Source: Gp6-AA40 sp036802945 (lineage in GTDB: Bacteria; Acidobacteriota; Vicinamibacteria; Vicinamibacterales; UBA2999). Taken from it: a stretch of 12,689 nt of DNA. Every line of letters starts with the position of its first letter. The first letter of the stretch is position 1. Positions 6,175 through 12,689 of the stretch are shown here, piece by piece. The stretch spans positions 1 to 12,689 of the forward strand of contig DAIRVG010000170.1 in NCBI GenBank assembly GCA_036802945.1. The letters run 5' to 3'. The notes below the pieces were generated by a model, which made no database searches, was not told the origin of the DNA, and saw only the letters and a program-made list of their open reading frames with translations. The position numbers and the translations under genes were made by a program.

Positions 6175-7734
6175 TTACGGTCCCAGCGCTTCATCCACGG
6201 TCATGACGCGTATCGGCGGCGGGAGTTTCAGCGCGCGGATGCCGGCTTCGATCACTTTCCTGTCCCCAACGACTACCACCGCGAATTTCGACGGCTGGAT
6301 GTACGTCGCTGCGGTTTTCTGCACGTCGGCTGCGGTCACTTTCTGGATTTCGGGCACGTAGCGCTGGTAATAGCCATCGGGCAGCTTGTAGACGATCAGA
6401 TTTTCGATTTGTTGTGACAGGTCGCTGGCCGTTTCAAACTGCGCGGGGAAGCCGAGCGCGAGGTAGTTCTTCGCGCGCGTCAGTTCCGCGTCGCTCACCG
6501 GCTTCGCACCGATCGCGTTCAACTCGTTGAAAAACTCGTGAAGAGCATCGGCGGTCTTGTCCGTCTGGACGGCTGCGCGGGCCACAAACGTCCCTGCCGA
6601 GAGGCGCATGTCGAAACCGGAACCCGCCCCGTAGGCGTAGCCGTGCTCCTCGCGCAGATTCTGATTGAGCCGCGACGAGAACGAGCCGCCGAGAATCGTG
6701 TTCGTCACCTGTATTTTGAAGTAGTCGGGCGTCGACCGCGCCACGCCGACCCACCCGATCTGAATGACCGACTGCGCCGCGTCCGGCTTGTCGACGAGAT
6801 AGATCTGGCCGCTGGTCAGTTGCGACGCCGTCGGCACCGCCGGTCGTGTCGCCGCCCCGGTGGTTTTCCAGGCACCGAAGCTCTTTTCCAGCATCGGCAC
6901 GACCTCGTCCGTCTTGACGTCGCCGACGACGACCAGCGTCGAGTTCGAGGGCTGGTAGAACGCGTCGTGAAAGGCGCGCAGGTCCATCGGCGCGAACGAC
7001 TTCAGCGTGCCCTCGGTCCCGGTCGCGCTCGTGCCGTACCGATGCGTCGCGCCAAAGACGATACGTTGAAACGCTCGCGGCGCGATCGCCTGCGGATCGT
7101 CGCGCGCCTGCAGCAGCGCAGTGAGCCGCTCCTGGCGAAGTCGATCGAGGTCCTGCACTGGAAAGGTCGGGTGGAGGGCGACATCGGCCATCAGGGGCAA
7201 CGCGTCTGCGAGCCGCAGCGCTGGCACGTTGAGGCGCACCACCGATTCGTCGAAGGTGCTGCCGGTCGTCAGGTTGGCGCCGAGAAAGTCTACGGCATCA
7301 GCAAGCTCCAGCGCCGATCGCGAGCCGGCTCCTTCATCGAGCATCGCGGCAGTCATGCTCGCCACGCCGAACTTGCCGGCGGGATCGTCCCCGCTGCCCG
7401 CGAGCACGACGAGGTTCGCCTGGACCAGCGGTACCTTGTGCGTCTCAATCACCCACACCGTCAGACCGTTCGACAGCATGCGCTTCTGTATGGGAGGAAG
7501 GTTCACCTGTGGGGCGGGGCCTAAGGCCGGCGGACGCGATCTGTCGGGGCGATCCTGAGCAACGAGGGCCACGAAGACGAATTGGCCACAAAGAACACTA
7601 AGGACACCAAGTAGCAAGAAACCACGAAGCCCACGAAATTCTCGAAGCCCACGAATACGAGTACCTGAAAAAGAAATTCGTGTGCTTCGTGACGTTCGTG
7701 ACCTTCGTGGTTGCATTTCGTTTCTGGTGCTCAC
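6175..7734 (-). CDS. M16B peptidase subunit, non-zinc-binding partner
   Basis: 519 residues from GTG at 7734-7732, which overlaps the TGA of the upstream M16 gene as GTGA, implying translational coupling. The chain is a typical two-lobe M16 half: an N-lobe from about residue 82 (IQKRMLSNGLTVWVIETHKV) and a C-lobe with SSRLNQNLREEHGYAYG (353-369). Where active subunits carry HxxEH this one has SMTAA (126-130), so it cannot bind the zinc. It keeps the Arg361/Tyr368 pair typical of the non-catalytic half of bacterial M16B heterodimers, which helps bind the substrate backbone. With its neighbour it should form an extracytoplasmic heterodimeric peptidase. The N-terminus is odd: an Arg/Ser-rich stretch and the only hydrophobic segment (about 39-59) are encoded almost entirely by an inverted CACGAAG repeat (codons 8-56). 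It may be a long signal peptide or an uncleaved anchor. Confidence 0.93.
   Translation of the reverse strand: MSTRNEMQPRRSRTSRSTRISFSGTRIRGLREFRGLRGFLLLGVLSVLCGQFVFVALVAQDRPDRSRPPALGPAPQVNLPPIQKRMLSNGLTVWVIETHKVPLVQANLVVLAGSGDDPAGKFGVASMTAAMLDEGAGSRSALELADAVDFLGANLTTGSTFDESVVRLNVPALRLADALPLMADVALHPTFPVQDLDRLRQERLTALLQARDDPQAIAPRAFQRIVFGATHRYGTSATGTEGTLKSFAPMDLRAFHDAFYQPSNSTLVVVGDVKTDEVVPMLEKSFGAWKTTGAATRPAVPTASQLTSGQIYLVDKPDAAQSVIQIGWVGVARSTPDYFKIQVTNTILGGSFSSRLNQNLREEHGYAYGAGSGFDMRLSAGTFVARAAVQTDKTADALHEFFNELNAIGAKPVSDAELTRAKNYLALGFPAQFETASDLSQQIENLIVYKLPDGYYQRYVPEIQKVTAADVQKTAATYIQPSKFAVVVVGDRKVIEAGIRALKLPPPIRVMTVDEALGP
7568..7712. repeat. CACGAAG-type inverted short-repeat element inside the M16 coding start
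   Basis: The left arm (7568-7660) consists of degenerate 8-10 bp units such as GCCACGAAG, GGCCACAAAG, AACACTAAGG, ACACCAAG, ACCACGAAG, CCCACGAA and CCCACGAAT. The right arm (7677-7712) carries inverted units TTCGTG, CTTCGTG, TTCGTGA and CTTCGTGGTT. AACCACGAAG (7620-7629) pairs perfectly with CTTCGTGGTT (7703-7712). Elements of this kind are usually intergenic; this one begins about 20 bp inside the second M16 gene and is read through in frame. Confidence 0.8.
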
Positions 7735-9128
7735 TTTCTCGCCTCCGGCTCAACGACGAGCTCGACGCGCCTGTCGGGCGGCAGCCACTCCAGCGCAGCG
7801 GCGCGAATGTCCGACGGTGACAACGACATATATCGCGCGAGATCCTCAGCGAAGTAGTCGGGGTCACCTCCCGCGTAATCGAAATACGCGTTCAGCTGAT
7901 TGGCCTTGCCGCTGAAGCCACCAACACGCTCCATCTGCCGGTAGAACCCCGCCTCGATCTGGTTTTTCGCGCGCTGCAGCTCCCGTTCGTCGGGAGGCTC
8001 GCGCCTCAGCCGATCGATCTCCTCGTCGATCACCTTCTGGATGTCGGCGATCTGCTTGCCTGGTCGGGCGGTCGCGACGACCAGGAACGAGCCTCCGAGC
8101 GCCGCGCTTTGCTGGACGGCCATGACGTCCTGCACCATCTGCGTGTCGTACACGAGGCGCTTGTAGAGCCGCGAGTTCTTGCCGCCGGCGAGAATGTATG
8201 ACGCCACATCCAGAGAGGCGTCGCCCGGCTGGTACAGCCGCGGCGTCAACCATCCGAGATACAGGCGCGACAACTCGACGCGATCCGTCAGCGTCTTCTT
8301 CTTCACGCTTGTCAACATCGCGGCGGGCGGCGCCACCGGTTCGACCAGCGCGCCGCGCGGGATGTCACCGAACCACTTCGCCGCGAGTGCCTGCGTCCGA
8401 TCGAAATCGATGTCGCCCGCGATCACGAGGCTCGCGTTGTTCGGCACGTAGTACTTCTTGAAGAACCCCACGACATCCTCATAGCTGGCGGCGGTGAGAT
8501 CCTCCATCGATCCGATGGTTGGCCAGTGGTAAGGATGGGCGTCCGGCCACAGCATCTCGTCCAGCGCAATGCTCGCCATCCCATACGGGCGATTCTCGTA
8601 GCTCTGACGGCGTTCGTTCTTGACCACGTCCCGCTGCCCGTTCACGCGATCCGGCGACATCGTGTCGAGCAGGTATCCCATGCGGTCGGACTCGAGGAAT
8701 AGCGCCAGCTCCAGCGCGTTCGACGGGACGTCGATGACGTAGTTGGTCCGATCGTTCTGGGTCGACCCGTTGTTGTCGCCGCCAGCCGATTCGAGCAGCG
8801 TGTCGAACTCGCCTTCCTTGACGTGCCCCGATCCTTCGAACATCAGGTGCTCGAACAGGTGCGCGAAACCCGTGCGCCCGGGACGCTCGTTAGCCGAGCC
8901 GACGTGATACCAGAGGTTCACGGCGACGATCGGCACGCTCTTGTCCTGGTGGAGGATGACGTTCAGCCCGTTGGCCAGCGTGAATTGGCGGTACGCCACT
9001 TCGAGTGGCCGGGACTCGGGAGTCGGGACTCGGGATTCGGAACTCGGCGTTCGGGGTTGGACGATCTGTTTGGCTGCCAGCGGGAATGACGAGAGAGCCA
9101 GCAGCAGCACGAGGACGCGGATCTTCAT
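7731..9128 (-). CDS. M16B zinc peptidase, catalytic subunit
   Basis: 465 residues from ATG 9128-9126, preceded by AAGGAG 5 nt upstream. A signal peptide (about 1-19, ending PLAA) directs export. The inverted zinc motif HLFEH is at 90-94 (His90, Glu93, His94), and the distal ligand is expected to be Glu172 in VVKNERRQSYENRPYG. The C-lobe region equivalent to the partner's Arg/Tyr pair reads RLVYDTQMVQDV and lacks it, so catalytic and substrate-binding residues are split between the two genes. This is the known pattern of heterodimeric bacterial M16B enzymes, which degrade peptides and partly unfolded proteins in the envelope. It overlaps the next gene by 4 bp. Residues 25-43, just after the signal peptide, are a Pro/Ser/Glu/Arg linker with a 7-residue period, encoded by a 7-bp tandem repeat. 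TACACT, read on the minus strand at about 9147-9152, is a weak -10 candidate. Confidence 0.95.
   Translation of the reverse strand: MKIRVLVLLLALSSFPLAAKQIVQPRTPSSESRVPTPESRPLEVAYRQFTLANGLNVILHQDKSVPIVAVNLWYHVGSANERPGRTGFAHLFEHLMFEGSGHVKEGEFDTLLESAGGDNNGSTQNDRTNYVIDVPSNALELALFLESDRMGYLLDTMSPDRVNGQRDVVKNERRQSYENRPYGMASIALDEMLWPDAHPYHWPTIGSMEDLTAASYEDVVGFFKKYYVPNNASLVIAGDIDFDRTQALAAKWFGDIPRGALVEPVAPPAAMLTSVKKKTLTDRVELSRLYLGWLTPRLYQPGDASLDVASYILAGGKNSRLYKRLVYDTQMVQDVMAVQQSAALGGSFLVVATARPGKQIADIQKVIDEEIDRLRREPPDERELQRAKNQIEAGFYRQMERVGGFSGKANQLNAYFDYAGGDPDYFAEDLARYMSLSPSDIRAAALEWLPPDRRVELVVEPEARK
9011..9059. repeat. 7-bp tandem repeat inside M16 coding sequence (GGGACTC type)
   Basis: Seven exact-length units in a row: GGGACTC, GGGAGTC, GGGACTC, GGGATTC, GGAACTC, GGCGTTC, GGGGTTG. 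Three units make 21 bp, so the minus-strand protein shows a 7-residue period (SSESRVP, TPESRP) in the linker after the signal peptide. The unit resembles the GGGATCC array at 237-305. Confidence 0.92.
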
Positions 9129-9208
9129 AAGAGCTCCTTCGTCGAGTGTACTGCAGCCACGTGAGCCGCTTTCAGTCCGTTCTGCACATTGTCGGGCAGG
9201 AGGACGGA

Positions 9209-9853
9209 ATGAAGAGGCTCTCTACAATGTTCAGCCTGTCGGCGCTCCTGGCGCTGGCGCCCGACGCGTCGGCGCAGCAACCGGTCCCTGTAACCGCAAT
9301 TGGCCGCTGGGATGTCGCCGGGCAGCTGGCTCTACTGAACCGCAACAAGAGCGAGCTCGGGTCACGATGGGACCACTGGTACGAGGCGCCCCTCATCCAG
9401 GGATCCGCCGGTCACTACTGGACGCCGCATTTCAAGACAGAGCTCGAAATCGCCACAAGTGGCCAGGGAACAATCGGCGTTGAAGAAAACCTGCGTTACC
9501 GCGAGCACATGCTTCGCGAATCAACTGTCGGCGCAACCGCCGTCTACCAGTTCCTCGACAACCAATGGGTCCATCCCTTTGTCGGCGCCGGCCTCGAGGT
9601 TGCCCGGGAACGCCACGTCGCGGAATCGCTGCCGTCATCAATTGAGAGGTTCCCGACCACCGCACTGCCTCTGACGCTTCGGCCCATTCCGGCAATTGAC
9701 AACGTCTCGTACTCGATGCGGCCTCTCGTGACCGGCGGCTTCAAGTTCTACGTCAGTCAGCGTGCGTTCGTGCGAACCGAGGTCCGCACGTCGTTTTCAA
9801 CCGACCGGCCGCTTGCCATTCAATGGCGAGGCGGCGTCGGCATCGATTTCTGA
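9209..9853 (+). CDS. Small outer-membrane beta-barrel-like protein
   Basis: 214 residues. The frame is open 21 codons further upstream, but ATG 9209 has a strong AGGAGG (9198-9203) 5 nt before it and starts a good signal peptide, MKRLSTMFSLSALLALAPDASA, with probable cleavage after Ala22. The mature part alternates hydrophobic and polar residues in amphipathic strands with aromatic girdle residues, for example GHYWTPHFKTELEIATSG, GATAVYQFLDNQWVHPFVGA and GGFKFYVSQRAFVRTEVRTS. It ends in WRGGVGIDF, with a terminal Phe as required by the BAM outer-membrane assembly signal. I do not recognise a specific family; OmpA-like or OmpW-like 8-strand barrels are the closest in size and style. It is divergent from the M16 operon and lies 11 nt upstream of the next gene, probably in one transcript. 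Function unknown. Confidence 0.8.
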   Translation: MKRLSTMFSLSALLALAPDASAQQPVPVTAIGRWDVAGQLALLNRNKSELGSRWDHWYEAPLIQGSAGHYWTPHFKTELEIATSGQGTIGVEENLRYREHMLRESTVGATAVYQFLDNQWVHPFVGAGLEVARERHVAESLPSSIERFPTTALPLTLRPIPAIDNVSYSMRPLVTGGFKFYVSQRAFVRTEVRTSFSTDRPLAIQWRGGVGIDF

Positions 9854-9864
9854 GGAGGAGTGTG

Positions 9865-10251
9865 ATGGCGAAGTTCCTTTCCCTCGTGCTTGTGTTCGCG
9901 CTGCTGATGGTATCGGCGCGCGAGAGTCTCGCGCAGTCCGCAGGCGAGGCGATGGCCTGGCAAACGGTGGCGCAGACGCTCGATGCCGGCGTCACCGTGG
10001 ACGTGCGCCTTCGCGACAGGCAGCATTTCAAGGCGACGTTCATCGCGGCGCAGCCTGATGCGATTGTCGTTCAGCGGAAGACTCGCGTGCCCGTCGGCAT
10101 TGAGACGATCGCGTACGAATCGGTCGCATCCCTCGCACGCGTGGATGCCGCGGGGCTCTCGCGTGGCAAGGTTGCCGGAATCGCCTTCGGCGCCGCAGGT
10201 GCAACCGTGGGCGCGCTGCTGCTATTCATCAGCCTGCTGGCATACGACTAG
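9865..10251 (+). CDS. Small exported protein with Sm-like central segment and C-terminal membrane helix
   Basis: 128 residues from ATG 9865. AGGAGGAG (9853-9860) is 4 nt upstream and decides this start over an earlier in-frame one at 9823 that overlaps the barrel gene. A signal peptide at about 1-23 (ending ESLAQ) is followed by a compact beta-rich segment (about 41-93: GVTVDVRLRDRQHFKATF, then DAIVVQRKTRVPVGIETIAY). Its strand pattern resembles Sm-like barrels, but the similarity is only visual. A Gly/Ala-rich hydrophobic helix (103-126) ends two residues before the C-terminus, so the protein is probably held in the inner membrane with the beta segment in the periplasm. I do not recognise the family. 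The 11-nt gap to the barrel gene and the matching strong ribosome sites suggest the two work together. Confidence 0.75.
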   Translation: MAKFLSLVLVFALLMVSARESLAQSAGEAMAWQTVAQTLDAGVTVDVRLRDRQHFKATFIAAQPDAIVVQRKTRVPVGIETIAYESVASLARVDAAGLSRGKVAGIAFGAAGATVGALLLFISLLAYD

Positions 10252-10269
10252 ACATTAGACAAAGAGGCG

Positions 10270-10300
10270 TTGCCGACGTCCGCGCGGGTCGGAGTAGAAT
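10270..10300 (+). promoter_or_regulatory. Candidate purEK promoter
   Basis: TTGCCG (10270-10275) and TAGAAT (10295-10300) are separated by 19 bp in the short gap before purE. The -10 hexamer and the following C match the box in front of the M61 gene. A start near 10307 would give a leader of about 20 nt to the ATG at 10328. No purine-repressor operator or riboswitch is visible in the 76 bp before purE. Confidence 0.4.
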
Positions 10301-10327
10301 CACGGTTTCCCTCCGGTGTCGTCGTCA

Positions 10328-10813
10328 ATGCCTCAACCACTCGTCGCCGTTATCATGGGCTCGTCTTCGGACTGGGAGACGATGAAGCACACCGTTGAGG
10401 TGCTGGAGCAGTTCGGCGTCGAGCATGAACATCACATCGTCTCGGCGCACCGCACGCCAGTGTGGATGGCTGAGTTCGCCACCGCCGCTGAGTCGCGCGG
10501 GGTCGAGGTGATTGTTGCCGGCGCGGGCGGCGCCGCGCATCTGCCGGGCATGGTGGCTGCACATACGATCCTGCCGGTGCTGGGCGTGCCAGTGCAGAGT
10601 GCGGCGCTACAGGGGCTTGATTCCCTGCTCTCGATCGTCCAGATGCCCGGCGGCGTTCCAGTGGGAACTCTCGCGATTGGAAAGCCTGGCGCGACCAATG
10701 CCGGCATTCTCGCCGTCTCCATCCTCGCCAACTCGCGGCCCGAGCTGCGAGTGAAGCTTCGCCAGTTCCGCGCCGAGCAGACGCAGAAGGTCCAGCAGGA
10801 ACGGCTGCCGTGA
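10328..10813 (+). CDS. purE: N5-carboxyaminoimidazole ribonucleotide mutase (class I PurE)
   Basis: 161 residues from ATG 10328; a GTG at 10316 would add four residues (MSSS), and neither start has a clear Shine-Dalgarno. It converts N5-CAIR to CAIR in cytoplasmic de novo purine synthesis. The nucleotide-binding loop MGSSSDWE is at 10-17, SAHRTP at 39-44 and GAGGAAHLPGM at 65-75 with the catalytic-region His71. These are followed by GLDSLLSIVQMPGG and the AIGKPGATNAG loop. GGAAHLPGM and the adjacent purK identify the class I, ATP-dependent route rather than the class II direct carboxylase. Length is normal for the family. The stop TGA overlaps the purK GTG (GTGA), implying translational coupling. 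Confidence 0.97.
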   Translation: MPQPLVAVIMGSSSDWETMKHTVEVLEQFGVEHEHHIVSAHRTPVWMAEFATAAESRGVEVIVAGAGGAAHLPGMVAAHTILPVLGVPVQSAALQGLDSLLSIVQMPGGVPVGTLAIGKPGATNAGILAVSILANSRPELRVKLRQFRAEQTQKVQQERLP

Positions 10814-11949
10814 CGCGCGTGATCGCTCCGGGCGCCGCGCTGGGCGTGCTTGGCAGCGGGCAGCTCGGGCGGATGTTCGCGATTGCCGCGCGGCGCATGG
10901 GATACCGCGTCCACACTTTTTCTCCCGAAGAAGACACGCCGACGGGTCAGGTCGCCGACGTCGAGGTCGTCGCCGATTACGAGGACCTCGACGCGTTGCG
11001 CGCGTTCGCGCGGCATGTGGACGTCGTCACCTTCGAGTTCGAGAACGTTCCGATCGACGCGATCGAAGCGATCGAGGAGTTCGCGCCCGTACGGCCGTGC
11101 GGCGCGGCGCTGCACACGGCGCAGCAGCGGGCGCGCGAAAAGCAATTCCTGGCTGACCACGGGTTTCCGACGGCACCCTTCGGCCGCGCGGCCTCGCTCG
11201 ACGAGCTCTGGGACGCCGTCGCTCGGATCGGCACGCCCTCGGTTATCAAGACGGCGGCGTTCGGCTACGACGGGAAGGGACAACACAAGGTCACGACGCC
11301 GGCGGACGTCGAGCATATCTGGGCGGCCATCGGCCACCAGGAAGCGGTTGTCGAGAAGTTCATCAGTCTGCAGACGGAGATGTCCGTGATTGGCACCCGC
11401 GGCATCGACGGAGAAATGGCCTTGTACCAGGCGTTCGAGAACCGGCATCGCGATCACATTCTCGACGTCACGACCACCCCCGCCGCAATTTCGCCGGCGT
11501 TGGCCTCCCGGGCCGCGGAGATCACGCGCGCGATTCTCGAGGAGCTGCAATACGTCGGTGTGCTCTGCGTGGAGTTCTTCATCGACACCGACGGCGGATT
11601 GCTGATCAACGAACTGGCGCCGCGCCCGCACAACTCGGGGCACCTGACGTTCGACGCGGCGGTCACGAGCCAGTTCGAGCAGCAGGTGCGCGCGATCTGC
11701 GGCTTGCCGCTTGGATCGACGAAGCTGCTCGCGACAGCTGCCGCAATGGCCAACCTCCTGGGCGAGTTGTGGGAGCATGGCGATCCCAACTGGGCGGCCG
11801 CTTCGCGCTTCGCGGATATGAAGCTTCACTTGTATGGCAAGACTCAGCCCCGTCGTGGCCGAAAGATGGGGCACATGACAGCGATGGGCCGCAGCGTCGA
11901 TGAAGCGCTCGATCGTGTCATCTCTGCACGCGATGCGCTCCTAATCTGA
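10810..11949 (+). CDS. purK: N5-carboxyaminoimidazole ribonucleotide synthase (PurK, ATP-grasp)
   Basis: 379 residues from the GTG overlapping the purE stop. It catalyses ATP- and bicarbonate-dependent carboxylation of AIR to N5-CAIR, the substrate of PurE. The N-terminal domain opens with LGVLGSGQLGRM (11-22) and FSPEEDTPTGQVAD. The ATP-grasp domain has KTAAFGYDGKGQ (147-158), VEFF (254-257) and the metal/phosphate motif INELAPRPHNSGH (266-278). A C-terminal domain follows (MANLLGELW, then HLYGKTQPRRGRKMGHMT). All key motifs are present and the length is normal. The next gene begins 31 bp after the stop. Confidence 0.97.
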   Translation: MTRVIAPGAALGVLGSGQLGRMFAIAARRMGYRVHTFSPEEDTPTGQVADVEVVADYEDLDALRAFARHVDVVTFEFENVPIDAIEAIEEFAPVRPCGAALHTAQQRAREKQFLADHGFPTAPFGRAASLDELWDAVARIGTPSVIKTAAFGYDGKGQHKVTTPADVEHIWAAIGHQEAVVEKFISLQTEMSVIGTRGIDGEMALYQAFENRHRDHILDVTTTPAAISPALASRAAEITRAILEELQYVGVLCVEFFIDTDGGLLINELAPRPHNSGHLTFDAAVTSQFEQQVRAICGLPLGSTKLLATAAAMANLLGELWEHGDPNWAAASRFADMKLHLYGKTQPRRGRKMGHMTAMGRSVDEALDRVISARDALLI

Positions 11950-11980
11950 TTCCGGCTTCTCCTTTGCAGCCACGCATGCC

Positions 11981-12685
11981 GTGCTTCGCTCTGCCGCGGT
12001 CCCGCTTGCAGTCATTGCCCTGACGGCCCTCGTGACGGCTGAGCCTGCTTCACCGCCCGCGACGATTGAACCCGTTTTACATCGATTTCTGACGCGCGCC
12101 GATGAGCGGCTGGTCGAGTACCGCGGCACGCGCCGTCTGGAAGGGCGAAACGCACGCCTCAACCTCGACGGGTGGATGGAAGTCGCCACGGAACTTGGGG
12201 AAGATGGTTTCCACTATCGGGTGATCTCGGAGGGCGGCAGCGAGATGATCCGCCGCCGCGTTTTTCGCTCGATTTTGGACAACGAGGAGCACCTCTTCGC
12301 GACGGGTGATGTTGAGCGCTCGAGCTTCACCTCCATGAATTACGAATTGACGCTGGCCGCGACCGAGGAAGCGGGCCTCGTGAAGCTGCTCGCGCATCCC
12401 AGGCGGCGCGACGTGACGTTAATCGAAGGCGCCGTGTTCGTCACCGACACGGATGCGGACCTGGTTCGCGTCGAAGGGCGACTTGCGAAGAACCCGTCGT
12501 TCTGGACCAGGCGCGTGGAAGTGGTCAAGCAGTACGGGCGGATTGGCGGGCTTCGCGTGCCCGTGCGTGTCGATTCCACCGCACAGATGCGCCTGGCCGG
12601 CACGTCGACGCTGACAATGACCTACGACTACGAGATGATTAACGGGGTCACCGTGACGCCCTCGCAAGCCATCGCGGCGCGCTAG
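11981..12685 (+). CDS. Exported protein of unknown function, possibly LolA-like fold
   Basis: 234 residues from GTG 11981 to TAG near the window end. The first ~20 residues (MLRSAAVPLAVIALTALVTA) form a signal peptide with probable cleavage after Ala20. The mature protein is rich in amphipathic beta strands, for example NLDGWMEVATELGEDGFHYR, RRVFRSILDNEEHLF, EGAVFVTDTDADLVRVEGRL and TSTLTMTYDYEMINGV. The pattern recalls the half-barrel of LolA/LppX-type outer-membrane lipoprotein-sorting proteins, including a late 'property learned on converting to a variable surface' style of strands, but I see no diagnostic motif. No Shine-Dalgarno is obvious before the GTG. The 31-bp gap after purK allows read-through from purEK, though no metabolic link is apparent. 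Function is unassigned; location is probably periplasm or outer membrane. Confidence 0.7.
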   Translation: MLRSAAVPLAVIALTALVTAEPASPPATIEPVLHRFLTRADERLVEYRGTRRLEGRNARLNLDGWMEVATELGEDGFHYRVISEGGSEMIRRRVFRSILDNEEHLFATGDVERSSFTSMNYELTLAATEEAGLVKLLAHPRRRDVTLIEGAVFVTDTDADLVRVEGRLAKNPSFWTRRVEVVKQYGRIGGLRVPVRVDSTAQMRLAGTSTLTMTYDYEMINGVTVTPSQAIAAR

Positions 12686-12689
12686 GTAA

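Noticed and set aside
6538..7524. 328-codon plus-strand frame across the M16 gene
   Set aside because: Arg/His-rich composition typical of antisense shadows; the minus-strand M16 lobes are clear.
9146..9208. Upstream extension of the beta-barrel protein
   Set aside because: It would bury the signal peptide and skip the strong AGGAGG directly before ATG 9209.
10252..10327. Purine riboswitch or PurR operator before purE
   Set aside because: The gap is too short for a purine aptamer, and I see no conserved palindrome.
10432..11874. 480-codon open frame antisense to purE/purK
   Set aside because: Longer than purK itself but without any recognisable motif, and it covers two unmistakable housekeeping genes; a shadow frame.

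Overview
The window is 12.7 kb of dense, GC-rich bacterial chromosome. The mix of genes points to a Gram-negative didermic heterotroph: a secreted M61 peptidase, a periplasmic-type M16 pair, a probable outer-membrane beta-barrel with a C-terminal Phe, and a class I purE-purK pair. The style of the short degenerate intergenic repeats and the TAGAAT-type promoter boxes make Acidobacteriota (Vicinamibacteria-like) my best guess. That is an inference from recall; no rRNA or other phylogenetic marker is present.

Layout. (1) 1-217: the 3' end of an SRPBCC-domain gene. It is followed by a 7-bp tandem repeat (237-305) and an oppositely oriented remnant of cytochrome c oxidase subunit I. (2) 592-3865 (+): a secreted M61 metallopeptidase with a PDZ domain, probably made from a leaderless mRNA, then 4 nt later an argininosuccinate-lyase-like enzyme. 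(3) 3923-5359 (-): an amino-acid permease. It converges on the lyase gene across a CACGGAG hairpin and is divergent from (4) 5472-5960 (+), a single-domain L-asparaginase. (5) 5981-6145: a compound palindromic repeat. (6) 6175-9128 (-): two translationally coupled M16B peptidase subunits with complementary active-site features. (7) 9209-10251 (+): a small beta-barrel-like protein and a small exported membrane protein, both with strong Shine-Dalgarno sequences. (8) 10328-11949 (+): purE-purK, overlapping by 4 bp, followed by an exported protein possibly of LolA-like fold (11981-12685).

Functionally the middle of the window leans towards protein and amino-acid scavenging: peptidases, a permease, an asparaginase and a lyase. 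purEK is core purine synthesis. No tRNA, rRNA, CRISPR array, transposase or phage gene is visible, and no gene-free stretch exceeds about 215 bp.

No clearly new multi-gene system stands out. The most unusual signal is that short degenerate repeats of several families sit at most gene boundaries and have in several places become coding sequence. One builds almost the whole signal-anchor of an M16 subunit, one builds the linker after the signal peptide of its partner, and one forms the last residues of the permease.
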